Shown here: piece by piece, positions 44,647 through 52,736 of the stretch
How the letters are laid out: the number at the start of each line of letters is the position of its first letter
Position numbering within the stretch: position 1 is the stretch's first letter
Assembly (NCBI GenBank): GCA_001028025.1
Contig: LDAQ01000023.1
Location: forward strand, 28,540-92,539
Length of the DNA stretch: 64,000 nt
Direction of reading: 5' to 3'
Source: Faecalicatena fissicatena
Lineage (GTDB): Bacteria; Bacillota; Clostridia; Lachnospirales; Lachnospiraceae
Position numbers and translations under genes: made by a program
Notes under the pieces: generated by a model
Seen by the model: the letters and a program-made list of their open reading frames with translations, nothing else
What the model was told of the DNA's origin: nothing
Databases searched by the model: none

Positions 44647-45237
44647 GTGCCTAAGTGTTATTCGGAACGGGAGAGGGCTTATATTCGGCAGCGGCTGAAG
44701 GAAGAGGCCGGGAAGTGTATTGCTCAATATGGGATTCGGCGGACTACGGTTGATGAGATTGTGAAGCGGGTGAAGATTCCGAAGGGGACTTTTTATCTTT
44801 TTTATCAGTCTAAGGAGCTTTTGCTTTTTGAGGCTATTCTGGAGCAGCATGATTTGATTGAACGGAAGCTGTATGAATCTGTCAGTGGGATTGATCTTTC
44901 TGCTGTTACCGCAGATCAGCTGACGGATATTATATTCGGTTTTTTTAAGATGTCTGCGGAGATGCCTGTCCTGAAGGTTCTGAATTCGGATGAGATTGAA
45001 CTGCTGGCACGGAAACTTCCTCAAGAGGTTTTGGAACAGCATTTGGGGGACGATAATGCCATGACGGAAAAGGTGCTTTCACTTTTGCCTGTAAAGCCGG
45101 GAGTTGATTTTCAGGTATTTACGGCGGCATTCCGTTCGTTGTATTTTTCTACGCTTCACAGAGAGGAAATCGGGGAAGAGAATTACGATGAGGCACTGAG
45201 GCTTTTGATTTATGGATTGGTAACACAGTTAATATAA
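44647..45237 (+). CDS. TetR-family transcriptional regulator (third)
   Basis: 196 residues beginning with GTG, with AGGAGGGG 6 bases upstream. The HTH has EAGKCIAQYGIRRTTVDEIVKRV and IPKGTFYLFYQSKELLLFE (in parts). The effector domain is not assigned to a subfamily. It is not close in sequence to the two TetR proteins at 4890-6296, but shares their gene context: long hairpin, G-rich leader, TetR, ABC-2 exporter. Codons are strongly G-rich (in 44641-44700, 24 G against 10 C by hand count). The site at 45279-45306 before the ABC gene is its probable target. Confidence 0.9.
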   Translation: MPKCYSERERAYIRQRLKEEAGKCIAQYGIRRTTVDEIVKRVKIPKGTFYLFYQSKELLLFEAILEQHDLIERKLYESVSGIDLSAVTADQLTDIIFGFFKMSAEMPVLKVLNSDEIELLARKLPQEVLEQHLGDDNAMTEKVLSLLPVKPGVDFQVFTAAFRSLYFSTLHREEIGEENYDEALRLLIYGLVTQLI

Positions 45238-45278
45238 GTAGTCCGGCGGTAAAATGCCGGGCTATCAAAAAGGCTTTA

Positions 45279-45306
45279 TTTGACTGATAATATCAAATTA
45301 GTCAAA
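45279..45306 (+). promoter_or_regulatory. Dyad operator before the ABC exporter gene
   Basis: TTTGACT (45279-45285) and AGTCAAA (45300-45306) form an inverted repeat with a 14-base spacer, 21 bases before the ABC start. Half-sites equal those before the two TetR genes at 4.7-5.6 kb. Confidence 0.6.
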
Positions 45307-45326
45307 TGGATGAAAAGGAGGCAGTT

Positions 45327-46172
45327 ATGATTACTGTTCAAAATCTTTCTTTTAGTTATAGTAAAAACCCGTTTATCAGCAATATGAATTTTTCGGTTGG
45401 GAAAGGAGAAATTTTTGGTTTTTTAGGACCGTCCGGTGCGGGTAAAAGTACTCTGCAGAAAATTCTGATCGGGATGCTTCCAACCTATGAGGGTTCAGCC
45501 GTGGTGAACGGGACAGAATGCAGGGGGCGGGCAAACCGGTTTTACGAGGACATTGGCGTTGACTTTGAATTTTCAACGATGTATGAAAAACTGACTGCAA
45601 GGGAAAACCTGCAATTCTTTTCTTCACTTTACGATAAGAGGCCGAGGCCGGCTGAGGAACTGTTACATATGGTAGGTCTGGAAAATGATGCAGATAAGCG
45701 GGTGGGAGATTATTCGAAAGGAATGAAAGCCCGGCTCAATTTTATTAAAGCACTGCTGCATGACCCAACCCTGCTCTGCCTTGACGAGCCGACCAGCGGG
45801 TTGGATCCAACGAACAGCCGTATTATGAAGGATATGATATTAGCAGAAAAGGCAAGGGGAAAAACCATTCTTCTGACTACCCACAATATGCAGGATGCCA
45901 CCGAACTCTGCGACAGGGTTGCATTTATTGTGAACGGAAAAATCTGCGCGCTTGACAGCCCGCACAATCTGATCATGTCCAGGGGCGCAGCGAAAGTATC
46001 CTACTCATGGCTGGATCACGGTGAACACACAGCAAGCTGTGCGCTTGACAGCCTTTCACGCGATGAAAAACTAAAGAGCCTGATCGCTGAAAATAAGCTG
46101 CAGTCTATCCACAGCAGTGAACCTACGCTTAATGATATTTTCATGGATATTACAGGGAGGACGCTGCTATGA
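45327..46172 (+). CDS. ABC transporter ATP-binding protein
   Basis: 281 residues. Walker A is GPSGAGKST (about 35), the signature region is DYSKGMKARL (about 130), Walker B and D-loop are LLCLDEPTSGLDP, and the switch His is in TTHNMQDA. GVDFEFSTMYEKLTARENL is the usual Q-loop region, but the Q-loop Gln is not obvious (reads DFEF). The tail of ~70 residues is export-type. The frame starts at 45306; AAAAGGAGG and the MITVQNLSF beginning support 45327. It pairs with two different membrane subunits encoded next, overlapping the first by 4 bases. Confidence 0.92.
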   Translation: MITVQNLSFSYSKNPFISNMNFSVGKGEIFGFLGPSGAGKSTLQKILIGMLPTYEGSAVVNGTECRGRANRFYEDIGVDFEFSTMYEKLTARENLQFFSSLYDKRPRPAEELLHMVGLENDADKRVGDYSKGMKARLNFIKALLHDPTLLCLDEPTSGLDPTNSRIMKDMILAEKARGKTILLTTHNMQDATELCDRVAFIVNGKICALDSPHNLIMSRGAAKVSYSWLDHGEHTASCALDSLSRDEKLKSLIAENKLQSIHSSEPTLNDIFMDITGRTLL

Positions 46173-46849
46173 GACTAAAAAGCCTGATCTTATGGGATAT
46201 GAAGTTCCAGGTAAAATACGGATTTTATCTGTTATATGGAATTCTGACGCTCCTTTATCTGCTGGTGTTATCCGCAATCCCGGAGACCTGGCGTGAAAAT
46301 ATAGCCGCAATTCTTATTTTTTCGGATCCCGCGGCAATGGGCCTGTTTTTCATGGGTGCGATTGTTCTGCTGGAAAAGAGCCAGAAGATTCCCTGCGCCT
46401 TTGCAGTATCACCCGTGAATGCAGGCGAATATATCGCCGGAAAAGTTATCTCCTTGTGCGTGATTGCACTCGTTGTCGCAGCTGTACTGGCCTTGGCAGC
46501 AGGAGCGGGGTGCTTGCCGTACACCCTGTTTGGAACAGCGGTATCCGGAGTGATCTTCACGTTGCTTGGGATGATCATAGCAACAAAGATTACGAGCCTG
46601 AATCAATTCATTTTATGGACCGTACCAATAGAGATAGTGGGATTTGTACCCGCAATCTTACATTTATTCAACATAACCCCTGCTGTATTACGCTATTATC
46701 CCATCAATACATGCATGGATATGGTAGCAGGCCGAAAAGTTACAGCTCTGCAGCTATTCCTTACAGCCCTGCTGCTGGCAGGCCTGTTAATCCACGCCCG
46801 TAAATGCGTCCTGAAAATGTGGCAGAGTGCCGGAGGTATAAAATTATGA
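46169..46849 (+). CDS. ABC-2-type membrane subunit 1
   Basis: 226 residues with about six hydrophobic segments (around residues 15-35, 48-70, 90-115, 122-140, 150-170, 195-212). It resembles permease subunits of fluoroquinolone-type exporters (two distinct membrane proteins with one ATPase). The start overlaps the ATPase stop (ATGA), with AGGGAGG upstream, and its own stop overlaps the next start (ATGA). The exported substrate is unknown. Base composition shifts within it from G-rich to C-rich on this strand. Confidence 0.85.
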   Translation: MRLKSLILWDMKFQVKYGFYLLYGILTLLYLLVLSAIPETWRENIAAILIFSDPAAMGLFFMGAIVLLEKSQKIPCAFAVSPVNAGEYIAGKVISLCVIALVVAAVLALAAGAGCLPYTLFGTAVSGVIFTLLGMIIATKITSLNQFILWTVPIEIVGFVPAILHLFNITPAVLRYYPINTCMDMVAGRKVTALQLFLTALLLAGLLIHARKCVLKMWQSAGGIKL

Positions 46850-47559
46850 AAGCAATTCGTCTAAGCTTTATCCACATGCTGTTATTTGTTCGCCGCGACA
46901 TGATGCTTCTTGCCGCCTGTCTTACACCCTTTCTGGCAGGTATCTTCTTCCGGTTTGCAGTACCGTTCCTCGAAAAAATACTGATAAACTGGATCGGCAC
47001 ACGAGAGGTTCTCGCGCCATACTACGGATTAATCGACTTATTTTACTGCGTACTCACCCCCGTAATGTTCTGTTTTATAGCAGCAATGATCATACTGGAA
47101 GAACATGACGACCACATTGAAAGCTACCTGTGCATCACAACCTTAGGGCGAAACGGCTACCTCATCTCCCGCATCGTCATCCCGGCCGCCGCCGCATACA
47201 TCATAACCACCATACTGCTGCCAGTTTTCAGCCTCACAAACCTCTCCATAACAGAATTCATCCTCCTTCCCGCAACAGGAACGCTGCAGGCAATCATCAC
47301 AGCGCTGCTCATCGTAACCCTGTCAACCAACAAACTGGAAGGAATGGCCGTAACCAAAATATCAACCATAACCATCCTGGGAGCCCTGATCCCCTACTTC
47401 ATCCCAGGCAAAATACAATACGCCCTGTCCTTCCTCCCATCCTTCTGGTCCGGAAAAGCAATGCAGTCCCAAAAGCCAGCATACCTCCCAATCTCCATCC
47501 TTCTGGCACTTATATGGATATACCCGTTACTAAAGAAATTCTCAAAAAAAATATCATAG
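46846..47559 (+). CDS. ABC-2-type membrane subunit 2
   Basis: 237 residues with about six hydrophobic segments. It starts at 46846 with GGAGG upstream; the frame is open from 46804. The sequence contains ILEEHDDHIESYLCITTLG, a soluble loop usual for this permease type. The second half is heavily C-biased: in 47161-47280 I count about 50 C against 15 G. A 164-codon frame in another phase over 47130-47624 is caused by this bias and is not a gene. Confidence 0.85.
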   Translation: MKAIRLSFIHMLLFVRRDMMLLAACLTPFLAGIFFRFAVPFLEKILINWIGTREVLAPYYGLIDLFYCVLTPVMFCFIAAMIILEEHDDHIESYLCITTLGRNGYLISRIVIPAAAAYIITTILLPVFSLTNLSITEFILLPATGTLQAIITALLIVTLSTNKLEGMAVTKISTITILGALIPYFIPGKIQYALSFLPSFWSGKAMQSQKPAYLPISILLALIWIYPLLKKFSKKIS

Positions 47560-47700
47560 AACATACAATAATGACATATTCATCCAAAACAAATCCGCCG
47601 CTCCCGCACAATCCCCCGAAATAAACACCCAACACTTCGCGCCCCTCCCAACCATTAATTCACATAACTAATTGTTTATCGGGCAAAATTATTAAAAAAC
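47560..47700. other. C-rich end of the TetR/ABC module
   Basis: Read on the minus strand, 47580-47653 contains GGGAGGGG and GATTGTGCGGGAGCGGCGG, which resemble the sequence after long hairpin 2 (GGGAGCGGCGGATTGTGCGG). The module may therefore have inverted ends. No gene. Confidence 0.4.
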
Positions 47701-47721
47701 TGTGAAATGTAGAACCATATA

Positions 47722-47790
47722 TTGACATTTCTATATAATACTACTAATATAATCGTTAAACGTCTAACTAGTTTGCGGATTTAGAATACA
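47722..47790 (+). promoter_or_regulatory. Promoter of the MarR gene with dyad
   Basis: TTGACA (47722-47727), 17 bases, TAATAT (47745-47750); an overlapping TATAAT lies at 47748. Just downstream an imperfect dyad (AAACGTCTAACTAGTTT) could bind MarR. Confidence 0.6.
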
Positions 47791-47812
47791 GAGTCCGGGA
47801 AAGGAGATTTAC

Positions 47813-48271
47813 ATGAATTGTGATGTCAATCACATCCCTACGGTTGGGATTATGAGTCAGATTATGCATATGAGCATGAATCGGGCAAAATTGCTGTTTG
47901 ACCAGTATGATTTAAAGATAGGTCAGGCTGGAATTCTGTTTATGCTGGAACATTTTGGAGAGATGTCCCAGAGGGAGCTTGCCTCGAAAATGAACGTAAC
48001 TCCGCCGTCCATCACCGCGGCAATCGGTAAGATGGAAAGATTGGGATACATCAGGCGTAAGCCGGATGATAAAGACCAGCGGATTATGCGCCTGAGTCCT
48101 ACGGAAGAAGGGAAGGCATGCCTGGAGCACACGAAAAAAGTGGCGAAACAGATGGATGAGCTGATGTTTAATGGCATGAGCCAGGAAGAGAAGATGCTGC
48201 TTAGAAGACTTCTTCTTCAGATGCAGGAGAATTTAAAACAGGAAAAAGAACTCTCCGGACTAAAACGATAG
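47813..48271 (+). CDS. MarR-family transcriptional regulator
   Basis: 152 residues. The winged helix reads MSQRELASKMNVTPPSITAAIGKMERLG followed by the wing RRKPDDKDQRIMRLSPTEEG (in parts), both typical of MarR. GGAGAT precedes the ATG. It is 31 bp ahead of two ABC exporter genes in the same direction and probably represses them until a toxic ligand binds. The arrangement MarR plus two half-exporters is frequent in clostridial multidrug operons. Confidence 0.93.
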   Translation: MNCDVNHIPTVGIMSQIMHMSMNRAKLLFDQYDLKIGQAGILFMLEHFGEMSQRELASKMNVTPPSITAAIGKMERLGYIRRKPDDKDQRIMRLSPTEEGKACLEHTKKVAKQMDELMFNGMSQEEKMLLRRLLLQMQENLKQEKELSGLKR

Positions 48272-48302
48272 ACATGATTATGAATGCAGAAAGGGAGATA
48301 TT

Positions 48303-50723
48303 ATGAAGAAACTATTTAAGTATATGGGGATGTACTGGAAAGCAGTTATTGCAATTCTGGCAGTCCTCATCGTACAGGCATACTGCGACCTGTCACTGCC
48401 AGGATATACTTCTGACATTGTAAATGTCGGAATTCAGCAGGGCGGTATTGATGAATCGATACCAAGTGCGGTTGCAGCAGATGATATGGATAAGCTTTTG
48501 CTTTTTGTCAGCAGTAAAGATGCAGACACGGTGAAAGATGCCTATCAGCTGAAAGACAAGGATACAGGATACGATTACGATGGTTCTGTGTATGTCCTGA
48601 AGAGTGATATTTCAGAGGATGAGGCTAAAGTAGAAGATCTGTCTTCTATTCTGGGAAAGCCGATGCTGCTCGTATCCGGTTTTGAATCCGGAAGCGATAT
48701 GACGAAGCAGATGGAAGATTCCATGAAAGACAATATGAAGTCTGCAATTGAGGCGCAGGCACAAAAGCAGATGGACGAAGCCGCTTCTCAGATGACAGAT
48801 GAGCAGAAAGCTGCGATCGCAATGAATCCTGAACTTCAAAAGCAGCAGGAGGAGATGCAGAAGCAGGCGCAGGAACAGATTAATGCCCAGCTTAAAAAGA
48901 TTGAGGAAGCCAATGTATTTGATCTTTTTGAGATGATCCCTGAAGATCAGCGCTCTGAGGTGACGGATCAGATTGAAGATAAACTTTCCGATATGCCGGA
49001 GACAATGGTTGATCAGGCTGCAAAAGGGTATATTAAGGATGCATATGCACGCCTGAATGTGGACACAGATAAGCTGCAGAACAATTACCTTCTTAATACC
49101 GGAGCAAAGATGGTTGGTCTGGCATTTCTGGGAATGGCAGCCAGTATTCTGGTAGGATTCATGGCATCCCGTGTGGGGGCTTCAGCAGGCCGTGACCTGA
49201 GAGGAAAGGTTTTCAGAAAGGTAGTCGGATTTTCAAACAATGAATTTGACCATTTTTCTACCGCCTCTTTGATTACAAGAAGCACAAACGATATCCAGCA
49301 GATACAGATGCTGACGGTAATGCTGCTGAGACTGGTATTGTATGCACCCATTATGGCAGTGGGAGGTATTTACAAAGTATTCCAAACCAATGTTTCCATG
49401 TCCTGGATCATTGGACTGGCGGTTATTCTGATTGCTCTCGTAGTCCTGGTGCTCTTCACCGTGGCCATGCCGAAGTTCAAGATACTGCAGACCCTGGTGG
49501 ATAAACTGAACCTGGTGACCCGGGAGATCCTGACCGGACTTTCCGTTATCCGTGCATTTTCTACGGAGAAGCATGAGGAGGAGCGTTTTGATAAGGCAAA
49601 CAGAGATCTGACAAGAACAAACCTCTTTGTAAACCGGGCAATGACATTCATGATGCCGGTTATGATGCTGATTATGAATGGTATCTCCGTACTGATCGTC
49701 TGGAGCGGTGCTCACGGTGTTGACAGCGGACAGATGCAGGTAGGAGATATGATGGCATTTATTCAGTATACAATGCAGATTATCGCCAGCTTCCTGATGC
49801 TGTGCATGATTTCTATTATGCTGCCAAGAGCGGCTGTTTCAGCAGACCGTGTGGATGAGGTACTTACAAGTGAAACAATTATTCATGATCCGAAGGATGC
49901 AAAGAAGCTGCCGGAAAAAACGCAGGGTGTACTGAGGTTCGACCATGTGTCATTCCGATATCCGGGGGCCAGTGAAGATGTACTCCACGATATTGATTTT
50001 ACAGCGAAACCGGGTCAGACGACCGCGATCATTGGAAGTACGGGAAGCGGTAAGTCCACAATGGTGAACCTGATCCCGAGATTCTATGATGTAACGGAAG
50101 GAAGTATCACTCTGGACGGGGTTGATATCCGGGATATTACACAGCATGAGCTGCGGGATAAGCTGGGATATGTGCCTCAGAAGGGCGTACTGTTCTCAGG
50201 TGATATTGCTTCCAATATTATGTACGGCAATCCGGAGGGCAGCGATGAAGAGATGGAGGAAGCAGCAGCAATTGCGCAGGCTACAGAATTCATCGAAGAG
50301 AAACATCAGAAATATGAAAGTACCATTTCTCAGGGCGGAACCAATGTATCGGGAGGCCAGAAGCAGCGTTTGTCAATTGCCAGGGCAATTGCAAAACATC
50401 CGGATCTCTTTATTTTCGATGACAGCTTTTCTGCTCTGGACTATAAGACAGATATCACTTTGAGAAGAGCTCTGAAAGAAAAAACAGCAGACAGCACAGT
50501 ATTGATTGTAGCACAGCGTATCAGTACGATTCTGCATGCGGAACAGATTATTGTTCTGGATGAAGGTATGGTTGCAGGGATAGGAACACATCAGGAACTG
50601 CTTAAAAAGTGTGAAGTATATCAGCAGATTGCAGCATCCCAGCTGTCAGAGGAAGAGCTGAAAGCAGGAATGGAGACAGCAGAGTCAGACAGTGAAGGAA
50701 GGGAGGAAAACAGCCATGAGTAG
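48303..50723 (+). CDS. Heterodimeric ABC exporter half (degenerate-site subunit) with large extracellular insert
   Basis: 806 residues, longer than the usual ~580-600. Helix 1 lies at about 13-33. Residues about 40-255 form a hydrophilic insert with a Met/Gln/Glu/Lys-rich coiled-coil stretch (KQMEDSMKDNMK to QAQEQINAQLKK), placed outside the cell between helices 1 and 2. The other five helices follow. The ATPase has Walker A GSTGSGKST (about 577), signature VSGGQKQRLS (about 682) and Walker B LFIFDDSFSALD, where the catalytic Glu is Asp. That substitution marks the non-hydrolysing site of BmrCD-like heterodimers. It overlaps its partner by 8 bases. Confidence 0.92.
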   Translation: MKKLFKYMGMYWKAVIAILAVLIVQAYCDLSLPGYTSDIVNVGIQQGGIDESIPSAVAADDMDKLLLFVSSKDADTVKDAYQLKDKDTGYDYDGSVYVLKSDISEDEAKVEDLSSILGKPMLLVSGFESGSDMTKQMEDSMKDNMKSAIEAQAQKQMDEAASQMTDEQKAAIAMNPELQKQQEEMQKQAQEQINAQLKKIEEANVFDLFEMIPEDQRSEVTDQIEDKLSDMPETMVDQAAKGYIKDAYARLNVDTDKLQNNYLLNTGAKMVGLAFLGMAASILVGFMASRVGASAGRDLRGKVFRKVVGFSNNEFDHFSTASLITRSTNDIQQIQMLTVMLLRLVLYAPIMAVGGIYKVFQTNVSMSWIIGLAVILIALVVLVLFTVAMPKFKILQTLVDKLNLVTREILTGLSVIRAFSTEKHEEERFDKANRDLTRTNLFVNRAMTFMMPVMMLIMNGISVLIVWSGAHGVDSGQMQVGDMMAFIQYTMQIIASFLMLCMISIMLPRAAVSADRVDEVLTSETIIHDPKDAKKLPEKTQGVLRFDHVSFRYPGASEDVLHDIDFTAKPGQTTAIIGSTGSGKSTMVNLIPRFYDVTEGSITLDGVDIRDITQHELRDKLGYVPQKGVLFSGDIASNIMYGNPEGSDEEMEEAAAIAQATEFIEEKHQKYESTISQGGTNVSGGQKQRLSIARAIAKHPDLFIFDDSFSALDYKTDITLRRALKEKTADSTVLIVAQRISTILHAEQIIVLDEGMVAGIGTHQELLKKCEVYQQIAASQLSEEELKAGMETAESDSEGREENSHE

Positions 50724-52566
50724 AGAAGGAAGCAGAAGACCTGCGGGCGGACACGGTCCGATGAAAGGCATGGTTCCGGGTGAGAAGCCAAAGAACCTCA
50801 AAGGAACCATAAAAAAGCTGCTTAAATATATGAGCAAATATAAAATACAGCTGTTTTTCGTTATCATATTTGCAATTGGCGGTACGATTTTTAACATAAT
50901 AGGGCCTAAGATTCTTGGTAAGGCAACCACGGAGATATTCAATGGCCTGGTAAGTAAAGTATCCGGTGGAGACGGTATGGATTTCGGGAAAATCGGGCAG
51001 ATCCTGATCGTTACCCTGAGCCTGTATCTGGTCAGTGCTCTATGTTCATTTGTACAGGGCTTTTTGATGACTGGAATTTCGCAGAAGATGACCTATCGTC
51101 TGAGGAAAGAAATATCCCAGAAGATCAACCGGATGCCGATGAATTATTTTGATACAAAAACACATGGTGAAGTGCTTTCCAGGGTAACAAATGATATTGA
51201 TACACTGGGACAGAGCCTGAACCAGAGTATGACTCAGATGATCACATCCGTTGCAACAATTATTGGTGTGCTGGTGATGATGTTGTCAATCAGTCCGCTG
51301 ATGACGGTGGTAGCGCTTCTGATCCTTCCGCTATCCATTGGATTTATATCTATGATTATGAAGCGCTCACAGAAATATTTCCGCGGGCAGCAGAAATATC
51401 TCGGTGAAGTCAACGGTCAGGTGGAAGAAGTATACGGCGGCCATAACATTGTAAAAGTATTTAATAAAGAAAAAGATGTGATAGAAGAATTTGAAGAAAC
51501 CAATAACAAGCTTTACGATTCTGCATGGAAGTCCCAGTTTATATCCGGTATGATGATGCCGATCATGCAGTTTGTAGGTAACCTGGGTTACGTTGTTGTT
51601 GTAATTCTGGGAGGTTATCTGGCGGCAAAGAAGGTCATCGAGGTGGGAGATATTCAGTCTTTCACACAGTATGTAAGAAACTTTACCCAGCCGATACAGC
51701 AGGTAGCACAGGTAGCCAATCTTCTCCAGTCTACGGCAGCAGCATCCGAGCGTGTATTTGAATTCCTGGAAGAAGAGGAAGAAGACCAGACAGTACCAGA
51801 TCCGGTATCCGTGGAAGGTCTGCAGGGCAATGTGGAGTTCGACCATGTACACTTTGGTTACAATGAAGACAGGATCATCATCAATGACTTCTCAGCAAGA
51901 GTAAAAGAAGGCCAGAAAATTGCGATCGTAGGTCCGACCGGAGCGGGAAAGACCACGATGATTAAACTGTTAATGCGTTTCTATGATGTAAATAAGGGAG
52001 CCATTCTGATAGACGGGCATAACATCAAAGACTTCAACCGGAGTGAACTGCGGCAGATGTTCGGCATGGTGCTGCAGGACACATGGCTGTTCCACGGAAG
52101 CATCAAAGATAATATCCGTTACGGTAAACTGGATGCCACAGATGAAGAAGTGATAGAAGCGGCGAAGGCCGCAAGAGCACACCGGTTTGTTCAGACACTT
52201 CCTGGAGGCTACGATATGGAGCTGAACGAAGAAGCCAGCAACGTATCCCAGGGCCAGAAACAGCTGCTTACAATAGCAAGAGCCATCCTGGCAGATCCGA
52301 AGATCCTGATCCTGGATGAGGCAACCAGTTCCGTAGATACAAGAACAGAGATTCAGATCCAGAAAGCCATGGACACCCTGATGAGGGGCAGAACCAGCTT
52401 TGTAATAGCCCACAGGCTGTCAACCATCAGAGATGCCGACATGATCCTGGTTATGAGGGATGGAGACATCGTAGAACAGGGGAACCATGAAGAACTCATT
52501 ACAAAGGGCGGGTTCTATGCAGACCTCTACAACTCACAATTCGAGAAAACTACCAATATAGCTTAA
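50716..52566 (+). CDS. Heterodimeric ABC exporter half (catalytic-site subunit)
   Basis: 616 residues: six helices (from about residue 50 to 330) and an ATPase. Walker A is GPTGAGKTT (about 408), the signature is VSQGQKQLL (about 509), Walker B is LILDEATSSVD with normal Glu (about 530), and the His switch is in IAHRLST. An N-terminal Gly/Pro-rich tail is usual in clostridial members. GGAGGAAAA before the ATG at 50716 sets the start, inside the end of the partner gene. It forms the exporter heterodimer with the 806-residue subunit. A terminator follows. Confidence 0.94.
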   Translation: MSREGSRRPAGGHGPMKGMVPGEKPKNLKGTIKKLLKYMSKYKIQLFFVIIFAIGGTIFNIIGPKILGKATTEIFNGLVSKVSGGDGMDFGKIGQILIVTLSLYLVSALCSFVQGFLMTGISQKMTYRLRKEISQKINRMPMNYFDTKTHGEVLSRVTNDIDTLGQSLNQSMTQMITSVATIIGVLVMMLSISPLMTVVALLILPLSIGFISMIMKRSQKYFRGQQKYLGEVNGQVEEVYGGHNIVKVFNKEKDVIEEFEETNNKLYDSAWKSQFISGMMMPIMQFVGNLGYVVVVILGGYLAAKKVIEVGDIQSFTQYVRNFTQPIQQVAQVANLLQSTAAASERVFEFLEEEEEDQTVPDPVSVEGLQGNVEFDHVHFGYNEDRIIINDFSARVKEGQKIAIVGPTGAGKTTMIKLLMRFYDVNKGAILIDGHNIKDFNRSELRQMFGMVLQDTWLFHGSIKDNIRYGKLDATDEEVIEAAKAARAHRFVQTLPGGYDMELNEEASNVSQGQKQLLTIARAILADPKILILDEATSSVDTRTEIQIQKAMDTLMRGRTSFVIAHRLSTIRDADMILVMRDGDIVEQGNHEELITKGGFYADLYNSQFEKTTNIA

Positions 52567-52594
52567 ATTTCTTGTTATGACAGAACGAGATAAA

Positions 52595-52654
52595 AACATC
52601 TCCACTAGAAGATGCAATGTCTTTAAGACATTGATTTCTGTGGGGATGTTTTTT
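52595..52654 (+). terminator. Intrinsic terminator after the ABC exporter operon
   Basis: AACATCTCCAC pairs with GTGGGGATGTT and encloses the inner hairpin CAATGTC-TTTAA-GACATTG. It is followed by TTTT. Confidence 0.8.
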
Positions 52655-52736
52655 ATTTGAGATTATAATGGTTTAAATTGAGTATTAACCGACAACTTTG
52701 TGTTCACATTTTATTAGTTTATGGGTTTATCCTGAT

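Noticed and set aside
47130..47624. A 164-codon plus-strand frame rich in His, Asn, Pro and Arg
   Set aside because: It lies out of phase across the ABC membrane-subunit gene. Its composition follows from the C-rich strand bias, and it has no ribosome binding site or family resemblance.
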